From: Ophioceras dolichostomum | Taxonomy: Eukaryota > Ascomycota > Sordariomycetes > Magnaporthales > Ophioceraceae | Reading direction: 5' to 3' | Assembly (NCBI GenBank): GCA_003049485.1 | Contig: PYST01000131.1 | Location: 1-64,000, forward strand | DNA length: 64,000 nucleotides | In this document: positions 24,709 to 35,408 of the stretch, piece after piece | Layout of the letters: the number at the start of each line of letters is the position of its first letter | How positions within the stretch are numbered: position 1 is the stretch's first letter | The notes under the pieces: generated by a model | Seen by the model: only the letters and a program-made list of their open reading frames with translations | What the model was told of the DNA's origin: nothing | Database searches by the model: none | Translations under genes and position numbers: made by a program

Positions 24709-25954
24709 CTACACCGACACGTCGCACCCGATATTTCTCAGAAAGTCATGCACCATATACCCGTTCCCTTCGCCCTCAGGCGCAGTCGCGGCATTCGCAG
24801 CCTTGGTAATGGCGTCCTCGAAGCGCTCGTACGCGGCGTCGCGGGCAAAGCGCACGATGGTGCAGCAGACCGAGATCCAGTTTCGGGTGGCCTCCTGATC
24901 GTAACCGGGCGTGCCGTAGGCGCGTTGGCGATGGCGAAACTTCACCGCCCTCGCAGCAGCAAGGCTGTCGTCGTCGTCGGTCTCCTCGAGCTCTTGGGTC
25001 GTCGTCGTCGTCGTCGTTGTCACCACGTTGAGGAAGGTGTAGTCCCTTTTCTGCAGGCCGTTGTCGTCCAGTGGTGTGTAGTCGTTTCTCGCCTGACATG
25101 CCAGCAGGTCGACGAGCTCCTGCATGCTGGTGGTGGTGAGGAGGCGGGCGGCACCCGTTTTCAGGAACGCCGGTCTGGGTCGCCGCCAGACGATTTCTTC
25201 CGTCAGACTGCAGGACGGGCTGATGTCGTACGCCAGAGCAGAGTTGCCGGTGAGACTGCTGAAGGTTTCGTGGTCGGGCGAGGCAATGTCGCAGTGTCGT
25301 TGGAGCCTGTCGATGTCGAGGAGCAGGTGCTCGGCCGCCCAGCAGAGCGCCGCTATTTTGCTAGCCCATTCATGGCTGATACCTTTGTCCCCGTTGATGA
25401 CATGCTACGCTCTCATCCCACCACAAAAGACTCGTCGTCAGCCTGCTATTCGCATGGGACAGCGAAATACAAAGGGGGAAACAGGACAAAAACCATCAAT
25501 GCACACTAACCACACAGAAACCACGATGCTGACTGACGGGGACAGCTTTCCCGAGCTTGCCGAGCTCATCAATAACTGATAGCACGTAGTCCAGGTTCTC
25601 GTTCGTGAAAGGCAGTGTCGGCGAGCAGATCTTGACTCTATTCGCCCCAGGCTCGTTGTCATCGCTATCGGTACCCTGGGAGTGGGAGCTATCCCTCATC
25701 TTGAAGACCTCGTGGTGAACGCCGGGCAGACCCCTGAGGAACGACGCGACGGCCTCGAGCCTGTCCACTTCATCCGTCGCCTCGTCTTCCACCGTGATCG
25801 GGCCAGCCGGTTGTTCTTGCTCGTTGTCCAGTTCAGCTTTGGGATTGTACCAGAACTCTAGCTCGATCCCGAACGATAGCGGTGGCTGTGGTAGGCTCGC
25901 GGCGGCCGCTAGGTTGTTCTGCAGGTGGCGCGGAGTTGCTGGTATATTTAACAT
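24709..25954 (-). CDS. Amidoligase-family protein (COOH-NH2 ligase fold)
   Basis: Exons (minus strand) 25954-25511 and 25404-24709, with a 106-base intron (GTTAGT...GTAG); 379 residues. The N-terminus has the family opening, FGIELEFWY (residues 28-36), whose acidic residues bind metal/ATP in this superfamily. VKICSPTLPF follows. The intron junction rebuilds GFCVHV (145-150), equivalent to the cGxHVH block. The C-terminal block is VKFRHRQRAYGTPGYDQEA (302 on), matching the family's E/KFRqh-x-gt segment, then NWISVCCTIVRFA. Known family chemistry is ATP-dependent ligation of a carboxyl to an amine, related to glutamine synthetase and glutamate-cysteine ligase. The substrate of fungal members is unknown. 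A Thr8 run and an acidic patch (about 276-295) interrupt the C-terminal half. No signal peptide is present, so it is probably cytosolic. Some family blocks are imperfect, so activity is not certain. Confidence 0.8.
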
Positions 25955-26252
25955 CGTTGGGTCGGTCTCTCAAAATGGCCTCCGGTGGCTGTTGCGAAAG
26001 AAAGCAATATCTAGAATGTAGTCCGTTGTAGGATTCTAAGAGAGCCATGGTCATGAAAATTTGAAGTCAGAGACATGTCCATGATGTTGGCGCCTTTTTT
26101 ATAGACGCAATGAGCTGTCCTGCTGAATTTACCAAGCGCAAGCTACGGAGGGGACAAGGTGCCGCGCTGTCTACCTACCCACTTAGGTAGTGACTCGGCG
26201 ATGTCATACAAGCATCTCCTTGCGGCGATGCCCCGGAGGAGAGTCTCCTGAG

Positions 26253-26294
26253 AAGACGGTGCAACCGAGACGGTGCAACCGAGACGGTGCAACC
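26253..26294. repeat. Triple 14-bp tandem repeat
   Basis: Three units of GAGACGGTGCAACC (first unit has A for the first G) run head to tail, about 300-340 bases upstream of the amidoligase ATG. Confidence 0.85.
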
Positions 26295-27441
26295 GACACA
26301 GTCCTTGGCTGCTGGTCACGATAACATGAGTTACACTTTGATCAAGCGCAAAGCAAGCTCATCCGAGTCCACACACGAGAGCAGCACTTCGGCAGCTGTG
26401 CTTCTCGAGCCCCATTGCCATGCGTGCAGCCTTCTGAGCGAAAACGTGACGCGCAACCTGAGTCACCGCGTCTTCTGCAGGCTGAAACAGTCAGTTGGAC
26501 TCACTTGACGCTAATTGGCGAACACAACCGTGAGGGTTTGCGTCTCATAGCGCGGGCCTTGTTAGAGTACTAGTGGTGATGTACTAGAGGGGCTGCTGAA
26601 TACAAGCCAGGGATCACAGAGCTCCGGCCATCGGGGAACGCCGCAGTAAGCCGAGCGCAAGCCTATGTGATTTCGAGCCCGCATTTGGAAGCTCACCTAA
26701 GGAGTTCTTTCCATATGCCTCTAAAGGATATCTGCTCGGGCTGCCCGTGCAGTGAGATGTAATCCAATAGTATGGGCTGAGGTGAGCGCGTCCAGGTGAG
26801 AAAAGGGGCAAATGCCAGGCTGACCATTCAGGGAAGGTTCCGAAGTCAGGAGACCCGGAAGCCACCCGGACTGGAGCTCTTCCGGGGAAACGCCTAAAAT
26901 CCGGGGTACGAGGGTGCTCTCGCTCCGTCAGCTCAGTGTCTAGCCACAGGACAGATTTTCTTTGAGATCTGACCCGGATGCCGGAAGAAGTACTTTCCCA
27001 AAGATGCAATTAAACGCCTATGAATCCATAGGGTGGGTCTGATTCATTGTGATTGTTTAAATCTCGTTGGGATCCTCCCTTCGATATCTTTTTCTAAGAA
27101 TCTGCAGCCCCAAAGAGCTCGTGGCAGAGCCCAGAACCCCACGACGAGCGTTTCTGTAGCGAATTATGATCAGGAACCGTTCCAGACTGATCAGAATCTT
27201 GCGTGGGGACAAGATGGCTCCTATTTTGGAGGTAAAGTGATGTAAGAGGTGGTAGTGAGCATCGTATCGACTTACAGCACTTTTCCCTCGTTGAACGCAA
27301 ATATCTCACCCAGCTGGAGAGCCATCGTCATGAGGCTCGACCGCATCACTCTTATTCGCCCATTCGTTCCAGCACTACTAATTCCTGGAAATTCTAGACC
27401 AAATGTGACCAATGCTAGTGAATATTCAGCATCTAGTCTGA

Positions 27442-27450
27442 GTATATAAA
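27442..27450 (+). promoter_or_regulatory. Probable TATA box of the CAP gene
   Basis: GTATATAAA lies about 180 bases before the CAP start codon, leaving a leader of about 150 bases that is pyrimidine- and CA-rich and free of ATG close to the start. Confidence 0.5.
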
Positions 27451-27628
27451 CCACATCAAGTCTCAGTCCTCAAGATCGTGAAAAAGGCATTCCCGCCCTC
27501 ATCATCTCACTCACCAACACCACGAGCTGCCTCTCACAACAGCCAAATCCAAAACACAATCACTCCTCAGTCCTCCCCTCACAAACAAATAACAACCCAA
27601 ATCTCATCCCGCCCTCTCACTCTTCTAA

Positions 27629-28204
27629 ATGGCTCCCAACGCAGACCAAAAGGCCGGCCTCGACATCCAGAACGCCGGCCGCCACTCCAAGGGCCTGCAG
27701 CCGCTGCAGTGGGACGACCACCTGACGTCCGAGGCCCAGAAGTGGGCGAACCACCTGGCGCAGATCGGCGAGATGAAGCACTCCGACGGCGACGAGCGCC
27801 CGAACCAGGGCGAGAACCTGTTCTGGGGCTGGTCGAGCCCGGGCCCTTACAAGGACCCCCACAAGAACGCGGCCCAGGGCTGGATGAACGAGGCGGCCAA
27901 GTACCACGGCGAGAAGATCGGGGAGGGGAACATGTCTGAGTATGGGCATTATAGTGAGTTGCACTCTCTCTCTCTCTCTCTTTTTTTTTTCTTTTCTTTC
28001 TCTGGGAACAAGCATTCTTCAAGGTTATCATGAGCGAGCATAAGCTAACGTTTGTTGTGTTCGTGTTCTCGTCTATTAGCTCAGTGCATGTGGAGAAGCA
28101 CCACCCACGTCGGCATGGCGATGGCCAAGGACTCGAAGGGGGGCGTCTACGTCGTCGGCCGCTACTCGCCGCCTGGTAACTTCGTTGGGCAGAAGCCGTA
28201 CTAA
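27629..28204 (+). CDS. CAP/PR-1 superfamily protein without signal peptide
   Basis: Exons 27629-27953 and 28080-28204, 149 residues; the intron (GTGAGT...TTAG, branch GCTAAC at 28044) contains a CT/T microsatellite. CAP-domain landmarks are LQWDDHLTSEAQKWANHLA, GENLFWG, HYTQCMWRSTTHVG (spliced across the intron) and VGRYSPPGNFVGQKPY, close to the C-terminus. The domain fills the protein, so it matches the short, single-domain members. The N-terminus (MAPNADQKAGLDIQNAG) has no hydrophobic stretch, unlike most secreted PR-1-like proteins, and recalls cytosolic or Golgi-associated GAPR-1-type members. The His and Glu residues that line the CAP cavity appear present (MKHSDGDE, GENLF). Role: possibly lipid or sterol binding, by family. 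Confidence 0.88.
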
Positions 28205-29102
28205 ATAGACAGCCTGGTTCGCGTGCCTGTTGTCCGCTTTAGCAGTGTGTGTACCTAGTAACTGTTGGGGTAATACTTGCATGGAAACTGGAGGGTGGCT
28301 GATGAGAGTGGATGGTCAGGAGTGAGCAGGTGGATTGGCTGAGTACTGCACTCTCTTTCAGGTAGTTTCTCTGGGATTTGTGTTTATTTGCTTTTTTGGG
28401 TTCTGCTCGGCTCCTCTAATCACCTTAGTACCTCACACCTCTTCCAACGTCTGCGTGATGCTAGCAATCCTCCGTTATCCTTCTCTCTCCCAATCTGTTG
28501 TCCTTACTTCTTCTTCACATTCACAACTACCAGGTGCCTAAAGGTACCTACCTAGTAGGTACCTACATCCCCGATGTACAATGGACCAGGCACTAGGTAC
28601 CTACATCCAAGTTTCTTCAAGGCTATGAATCTTCAGCAGCAAGCTCAGATGTCTCCATGTGTTGATGAAAACCCGGCAACGCAACGCGCAAGGCATCGAA
28701 TTTGAAGCGTTGGATGTGTGGCTTAACAGCCACTCCTCCCATTGAAAGTGTCATTTGCTTTTTAGCGGACGCTGACTTTTTATCGCTCATTGGGCCGTCT
28801 TCCTTTTCCGCATGGTTGATCCGTGGACTGGCGCCCAAACCCTTGTTTTCAGCTCTCAGCCGTCTCGATCAGCTGAGCCACATCTGTAGCCAATCAAGTT
28901 CTTAGCGGCGACATCAGTCGACTTCCATTTTTTCTCTCATTTCCTCGAGGTCTTCTGTACCGTTCCAGCGACTCGGGTTGACGCACGCCCGCCCGCGAAA
29001 ATCTCAACGCCAACTCCATTCCTCGCCGTGAGTCTCCTGTTCCTCGGTCCAGTCCTAAGTGTTTTCTTCATCGGTTTCACGTCCATTCTTCGGAGAGCCG
29101 CG
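28205..29102. other. Intergenic with clustered TAGGTACC motifs
   Basis: 3' flank of the CAP gene and promoter of the HET gene. Positions 28541-28606 carry a cluster of GGTACC-centred motifs (see findings). No gene seen. Confidence 0.6.
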
Positions 29103-31439
29103 ATGCTCTGTGACCTCTGCAAACTCATCACCCTCCGCCCACCACACGCGCTGGAATACGCCGATGGCCGGGCTGCGAGGGTGCGCTCTCGGGCGTCGCT
29201 CGCGTGGCACCACGCCAGGATCAAGCTCGGCAGAAAACACGAGTCTTGGGGCTTCTACTACAAACATCAGCCGAGTCTGGAAGCCTTGCGCAACTCTGCG
29301 GAGAACGGGGGATGCCAGCTTTGTCGACTGCTTTATGGCTGTCTCAAAGATCCCCGAGCCGCTGGCGAAGGCTGGCCGTTTCGCTTCCCGGGAAGTACTC
29401 ACAGTGAAGTGAGGATCTGTCGGCCAACCTATGAGAGCTTGACCTTCCTTGGGCCTTTTCTCCTCAACTTTCTTGAAATCCCCCTCGTTGCTACATGCGG
29501 GGACAGAGTGGCAGTCCTAAGGCGTCAGATGATCGGTGAGGGTTCACTCCTTGGCCTTTATAGGAGAAGGGCAATTTATTGACGAGATCCGCATCCCTCC
29601 TCTGGTTAATCGATAGACCATGTATCCGAATTCGGTGGATCGACCGGCGAACTGCGCCTCTTCGAAGGCATTGATTTAGCATCTGAGGAATGCACCAATA
29701 CTGGATCAGCACCTTCACTTGCGCTTGCCAAGCGCTGGCTGGATCGCTGCCTGACGCATCCCGATCATGATAACTGCTGGACGCACACAGACAGAGAATC
29801 CCAACCGCCGCTGCCGACCCGAGTCATCGACATCGGATCTGCAGAGCCGTTCCTCCTTGTGTCCTCCGGCCGACACGGTCGCTATGTCGCGCTCAGTCAC
29901 TGCTGGGGTAGTAAGCAACTCATAACGACCACCAGCCAAACGATTTCCGCGCACGAGGCCGGGATTCCCATCTCTTCACTGCCACGAACATTCGCCGAAG
30001 CCATTGAGGTCACCCGCGCCTTGAGCATCCAGTATTTGTGGATCGACTCTCTTTGCATTGTCCAGGACTCGCGGGAAGACTGGGAGGCGGAATCGGCCAA
30101 AATGGGGGACTACTACATGAATGCTCACTTTACCATCGCGGCACGACACTCGAGCGACTCCTCCCAAGGACTCTTCCGTGACAGGGAAGCTGCCGAGATA
30201 GTCCCATGTCCAACCAGAATACTTGTTCAGAACGAGTTCGGCAAGCCTAGACAGGTCAACGTCGCCTGGCTTTCCCCGGCCATCCAGGAAGGACTGGACC
30301 GTCGTTACGACCTCATGAGCCAGTCACCCCTGGATACGCGTGGATGGACTCTTCAGGAAAGATTGCTCTCCCCCCGCCTCCTAACTTTTGGCGGACTGAT
30401 GCTATCATTTTCCTGTCGCCAGGCAGAAGCTTCAGAGAACCGTCCTGAGGGGTGGCAGCGACCCTCCGGTAGTCCTGGCGGACTGTCGTACTTTGCGGGA
30501 AGCCGTTTTATAAAGGTCGACCAATACGTTCACTTGCAACGTATTCTCTGGGGCGATTCTGGCCGAGGAAATGACCACGATCATTCACGGTCGATGGCTT
30601 TGTTTCCCGCTGCGGGCCGTCTACGAGGCAACATGCCACACCTGCGGGAGATCTATTCGAAGTTTGACGCCTGGTTAGTCATTGTGCAGCAGTATTGGTC
30701 ACGCCGCCTCACGAAGGACAGCGACGTCTTGCCCGCCATCTCCGGCCTTGCCCATCGGTTTTTTGCGCTCGGTGGGACCGGCCGCTATCTTTCCGGCCTC
30801 TGGGAACAGGATCTCAAGACGAGTTTGCTTTGGTTTAGTTTCACGTACTCGAGCAGACCCAAGGTCGAGGAGGGGCAGACAGGCCCGTCGTGGAGCTGGA
30901 CTTCTATTCGGCCAGTGGGAGAAAGGCCGGAGCTGAACTTCTTGAACTATACATGGTTGACAGACGCGGGACTAACCATCGTCTCGGCTACTACCACTCC
31001 GAAGAGCGGTCTCGATCCTTTCGGCGAGGTGACCGGCGGAGAGCTGAAGGTCCGTGGACGAGCCTACGCAGCGGCAACGAGGTCGGACGCCGTCGATGGC
31101 CTCACGAATAGCTTACAGGACCCGGAGACTCATTGTGTCGTCGCCAAACTGTACCAAGACGTCCTGCCCTCAGAGCTTCCCTCCTCGGAAGGTTATCACT
31201 CCATTCCCGTAACTTGCGTGCCGGTGGCCATCGACATGCAGGGGACAATAGCACCGGGACAGCGAGGAGCCGACGTGAAAGATAATTCGGGTTGCGTTGT
31301 CTGCCTGGTCCTGAGCCAAGACCCCGGGGACGACGGGCCTTCAACGTTCTATCGGCGAATTGGAATCGCGGCCATATACTCGTCATGGTATGAGAAGAAA
31401 TCCAAGGAGTGGCCTTGGACAGAGATGACGATACGTTAG
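29103..31439 (+). CDS. HET-domain protein
   Basis: Exons 29103-29535 and 29617-31439, 751 residues. The 81-base intron (GTGAGG...ATAG) removes a stop-bearing stretch and joins the frames exactly; without it the N-terminus would look broken. The N-terminus (LCDLCK, then GRKHESWGFYYKHQPSLEAL, NGGCQLCRLLYG) is the family's usual lead-in. The HET domain shows GRYVALSHCWG (about 231-241), YLWIDSLCIVQDSREDWEAE (about 285-304) and DTRGWTLQERLLSPRLL (about 384-400). The C-terminal 340 residues carry SWSWTSI and VRGRAYAA segments typical of the subfamily. No NACHT, ankyrin or WD repeats are attached. HET domains mediate cell death on fusion of incompatible hyphae in characterised cases; most copies, like this one, have no assigned specificity. 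The first in-frame ATG was used. Confidence 0.88.
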
Positions 31440-32186
31440 ATGTCTCAGGGGGAAGTCGCCGTCTCCGGCCTAGACTTGCAGTGGTTTGCGGTACGTCGTC
31501 TTGCATTTGTGGCTCTCCGGCGATGAATAATACTCTGTTTTGACTGACATTCGGCGTGCCCATCCGCACAGACGGTTATATTGTGTTTCTGGGACCATTT
31601 ATACGCACATTGTCACATTCAGCGCTTGCAGAACCGACTGGAAGACCACCAACCACACGCTCACCAGGCAGTACACCGCGCCTCAAATGTTGGTTGAGCG
31701 GCAGGGCCCTGACGAGGTGGGGTTTCGAGATCGTAACCATACTGCCTCTTATGGTGGCCGTGAACTCAATCCATAAATAGAGTTCGAGAGGGACAAGGGG
31801 CTCCCTCAAGCACGCTCCTCGCTCCTTGGAGGCTGTATTACGATGACACCTAAGCCACGATGACAAGATAGCGGCTAAATAAGTATCATCATGTCGACTA
31901 GACACCTGTGTCCTGGTTGGGGTAGGATATGAATGGATACTGGAAGTGCGACTAGGCCTCGCTGGCTACCCTCGCGGGAAACCCATGTATAAGTATCTTG
32001 CCTGCCGTCGACAGTAGCAGCAAAAATCGCGAACGAGATCCCTCATCACGAAGGGCCGCCTATCTTATGGAACTCTAAAGCTCACCCACTTCGACCTCTC
32101 GAGAGTGCATTGCATTCGGCATCCCAGCAAGCTTTCTAGCACCTAATGTGCACCCTCTCCTCCCAACAATGACGATCAAGCCACAA
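31440..32186. other. Intergenic, nothing recognised
   Basis: Moderately AT-rich flank 3' of the HET gene; no gene, RNA or repeat seen. Confidence 0.55.
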
Positions 32187-32940
32187 CTAATAATTCTCCT
32201 CCCGCCTGTGACGAGACCCAACAGCGCACGACCCCTCCACGCCCGGGACGAACCGCAGAGTCGCTCCCCGCACCCAAGGGAAGACGCCCACGATGAGCCC
32301 GCAGGCGCCGGCGAGCGCCAGGAACCAGCCCGTCAGGTCCTTGAGCATGCGCATGTAGAACGGCGAGGCCTGGGCGCGTGCGCCGCCACCACCTCCATGG
32401 ACTCGAGGCCCCAGATCAGCCCAAACCAGAGGCACAGGCCGCCTCCGAGGAGGCAGGCGCCCTGGATGTAGGGCCAGAGGGGGAGCTCGCAGTAGCGGAG
32501 GTACACCACGTTTTTGTCGCTGGTGCAGTTATTGCGGTTGCTGTTGTATCTGTTGTTGGTGCTGGTGCTGTTGCTGCTGCTGTAGGCTGTGGAGCCGGTA
32601 TAGGAGCGGCCGTTCACAGAGAGGGGGTTTGGCTTGGGCTTGGTCCGGGTGGAGAGGTCTGTGTCGGCGCGGCCTACCTGCGTCGAGGCGCGGGAGAATG
32701 CTGTGCCTGAGCGGGAGACGCCGGCCGCAGGGGTGGTCGCGGTCTGCGGAGGCGTCTCGTCGTTGTCCTCCTCTTCGTCCGAGGTGGGTCTCCCGCCGAG
32801 GTCGAACTTCTCGTCAGAATCGGGACCGCGAAGGGGTTCGCGTTCCGGGGTTCCCTTGCGGCCATTGTTGTGTTGGCAGCGGGGAGAGCTATGGCTTGCG
32901 GCTTGCTCGAGAAGTGGTCGGGAGACGGGCAAGAGCTAGG
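32187..32940 (-). pseudogene. Two-pass membrane protein fragment, frame disturbed
   Basis: The minus strand is open from about 32940 to 32333: a Ser/Thr/Asn-rich hydrophilic part (DEEEDNDETPPQ, then NSTSTNNRYNSNRNN) leads to a hydrophobic segment YIQGACLLGGGLCLWFGLIW. A second hydrophobic segment, LTGWFLALAGACGLIVGVF, lies directly downstream but in another frame (stop at 32187). The two meet in a GGT/GGC-rich run near 32385-32395, where a 1-2 base indel could have occurred; I found no intron of normal size to join them. The 5' end has no ATG but a good acceptor (CCCCTAG at about 32939), so it may be the last exon of a gene starting further up. I do not recognise the family. It could be a pseudogene or contain a sequencing error. 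Confidence 0.35.
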
Positions 32941-32989
32941 GGCGGTAGGGGGTTTAAGGGGGCGGGTGTTGGTAAGATTTGAGACTCAA

Positions 32990-33770
32990 TTATTGGGACC
33001 ACTGACCCGAGATGATGTGAATCGGGACACAAGCTAGGCTGTGATGTGAGAGAGGGGCCCGCGGCGCGGCGTTAGGACAGGAACACCACAGTGGAGGGCT
33101 TCTCAGGAGGTCCTGATGCAGTCGTCTTCTTGGACTTGTCCTTGAGGTCGTCGAGCTCAATCTCCTCAAACTCCCGAGGTCCTCCATCGTCAAGGAAGGA
33201 GCTTGGGCTCGGGCAATGCTCTTTGCTATGTTCTTCTTGTTGTTCTGCTCCTGCTGCTGTTTCTGTTTTCTCTGGATGAGGCTGCGACGGTGGGTAACAG
33301 TTATACAAGTGATGATGACTGTGGCTAGTAGGCAGAGGCTTAAGAAGATAGTGATGGCAACAAGTAGACCTGATCCAGTTCCGTGGTCTTGAGGGCTTTT
33401 CTGGCGTGGAGGCAGGTGGTTGAGTAGTAGGGCGGAGGGGGGAGATGAGTGAGTTTATCCTTGACAGGAGGCATCTTGACTCTTCAAGATTTGGGGGCTG
33501 CAGTCAGGGGGCACCGTGGACGAATGCTAGGGCGTTGGGGGTTTCGACATTGGTCACTTGGTCGAGGGGCTCTAAGGCCCGGAGGAGCTGGAAGTTTCCA
33601 ACGAAAGTGAGCTGGCAGCCTGCGACAGAATAAGTGGAGGCCGCGTCTAGGTGGTGGCAGATCGGTGGACGCGGCCATCTACCTATCCGATGCGTGCGGT
33701 CATAATGATGTAGAGGAGAGGCCTTGTGCGCCTTTGTCCTAGATAAAGCGAACGTGACGTGATCGCTCAT
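32990..33770 (-). other. Possible single-pass membrane protein, model unresolved
   Basis: Two overlapping minus-strand frames look coding-like. Frame A starts at ATG 33770 and runs to 33072 with only one internal stop (TGA at 33506-33504). Its tail is acidic and orderly (GGPREFEEIELDDLKDK, EKPSTVVFLS). Frame B, about 33455-32990, holds a strong transmembrane segment followed by a basic stop-transfer (LLVAITIFLSLCLLATVII, THRR). A real protein might combine a small ectodomain, this membrane segment and the acidic tail, but no canonical splice joins them. It may be decayed, or contain an indel. No family recognised. Confidence 0.25.
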
Positions 33771-34454
33771 TGTGTACTATGATGCCCGCGGGCCGGTGGT
33801 GGGCCGAACCCGGGTAAGGCTGCATGGCCCGGCCCCATGATCTCTCGACCGACGTCGACCCTACGGTCTACGGTCGCGATTTTGGCCTAAGGTCTGGTAG
33901 CTTCGAGGACCGCGGCGATATTCCACAACTTTCTGCGAATTTCAATGGATGGGTGCAGTCAATTATCGTCGATTGGATGGTTGTGTTGCGAACCCTTTCG
34001 ACAAGGTGTGGCCTCTCGGAGAGGCATCAAGTCACGAAAAGGCAAATAAGAGCATCCCAAAGACACCGTGGCTAACTGATAGAATGGATTGATTTGGGGG
34101 TCTAATATTAGATTACTTCCTCGATGCTGTTGAGGGGGTTGTATTTGGTGTCTAACGTAAGGAAGGTCTAGCGCCGATGCCCGGAACGATTGATGACAAG
34201 GAAAAATGAGATGCGCGTTCCAGCTCTTGGTCGGCGTCCCGAAATGCTGCCAATGTTTACTTTCGCCTCTAAATCCCAGACCATCCGTGTATTAATGATA
34301 CGAAGAAGAGGAAGGTCGACAAAACGGTCTGCGAAAGGGTATTGACGTTAGAAAAAGAAGGGGTGGGGGCTTTATGAAGGCAAGGAGGGAGCAGTCTTGG
34401 TGTCCGTGTTGAGGATATCTGCCTCGAAGGCCGTGCTCTGTTGGCACCGCCGTA
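33771..34454. other. Intergenic, nothing recognised
   Basis: No supportable gene or repeat; probably 3' flank of the Ser/Thr-rich protein gene. Confidence 0.55.
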
Positions 34455-35408
34455 TCAGGTGCGGCGTCGCGCAAAGCGATGCACAGATGTCCCATTCCAC
34501 ATGGGGTATTTGATCGTGTTCCAGAGACCGTCGTCATAGGACGTTGTCGAGGAGGTCGTGGTCGACGGGATGCCGGTTGGGAGGGGCGTTGCGAAGATTG
34601 TGGTGGGACTGGAAGCACTCGGTGTCGTAGTCGACGTGGCGCTGGCTTCTGATGACGGGCTTGCGGAAGGGTAGCTTGGGATTGTTGTGGATGTTGCGGT
34701 AAAGCTGGAGGATTCTTGAGAAGAGCTGGACGAAGTTTGCGACGAGGAGACGGACGAACTCGAGGTTGTCGAGCTCGTTGACGAGCTCGAAGATGACTCT
34801 ATCGTGCTGGTCGTACTGATTATGCTTGTGGCGCTGGTGGCACTGGTTAAGCCAGTCGTGCTCGTCGTGCTCGTCGTGCTGGTAGTGCCGGACCTGCTTG
34901 ACAGTGTGCTTGTCGGACCCGTCGAGGTGCTCGCTGGTGGGGTGCGCTCGGTGCTCGAAGTCGCCGACGACGGAGTAGCTTCGCCAGTCATCGTGGTAGG
35001 CGAGGGTGTTGTGCTAGGGCTGGGGGTTCGGACAACGGTGACCGTTTGCGTGGCCGGGGTCGCAGGCTCCCGAGTGTCGCTAATGTCGACGAGAGGGATC
35101 GTCGACCGTGTGGCTTCGGCGGAAGAGCCGGTAGCTGGGGGGACGGTTTTCGTGACCGTTACGGGAGAGGTGGTGACTCCCCCCAAGCTCGAGCTAGAGT
35201 CACCTCCGGAGCCACCGCTCCCGCCCGTCGGGGTTGACCCGTCCACATTGACGATCGAATAGCTCACTGAACTCCTGGCCGCAATGGCCCCAATGGCTCG
35301 TCGATCGGCTTGAAGAAGCACATCCTCTAGCAGAGGCCGGCTCAGGGAAAATGCACAGAAACCAAGAATTACAGAAAGAGTGGAAGACGCAAGCTTGCAG
35401 AGCCGCAT
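34455..35408 (-). CDS. Secreted Ser/Thr-rich mucin-like protein
   Basis: One exon, 317 residues, starting at ATG 35408 because the longer frame has no other ATG. Residues 1-23 (MRLCKLASSTLSVILGFCAF...) form a signal peptide. After a short leader come about 250 residues made mostly of Ser, Thr and Pro, with short degenerate repeats such as TSTTSTTSTTG and SSSSSTSSTTSSSS, and TVTVVRTPSPSTTPSPT. These would be heavily O-mannosylated. The last 30 residues are different (YDDGLWNTIKYPMWNGTS, then basic RFARRRT). I see no GPI-anchor signal or transmembrane helix. Probable location is cell wall or extracellular; no function can be assigned. Confidence 0.7.
   Translation of the reverse strand: MRLCKLASSTLSVILGFCAFSLSRPLLEDVLLQADRRAIGAIAARSSVSYSIVNVDGSTPTGGSGGSGGDSSSSLGGVTTSPVTVTKTVPPATGSSAEATRSTIPLVDISDTREPATPATQTVTVVRTPSPSTTPSPTTMTGEATPSSATSSTERTPPASTSTGPTSTLSSRSGTTSTTSTTSTTGLTSATSATSIISTTSTIESSSSSSTSSTTSSSSVSSSQTSSSSSQESSSFTATSTTIPSYPSASPSSEASATSTTTPSASSPTTIFATPLPTGIPSTTTSSTTSYDDGLWNTIKYPMWNGTSVHRFARRRT

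Larger units (their letters stand above)
25955..27628. other. Divergent intergenic region between amidoligase and CAP genes
   Basis: Probably holds both promoters. It contains a 14-base triple tandem repeat and a TATA box, listed separately, and TAGGTA-type motifs at 26171-26190. Short open frames on both strands at 26614-27454 show no recognisable domain. Confidence 0.55.

Noticed and set aside
24517..25509. 330-codon plus-strand open frame
   Set aside because: Antisense of the amidoligase gene, whose minus-strand frame carries the family motifs.
29536..29616. Frameshift in the HET gene
   Set aside because: A normal 81-base GT-AG intron explains the frame change and stops exactly, so the gene looks intact.
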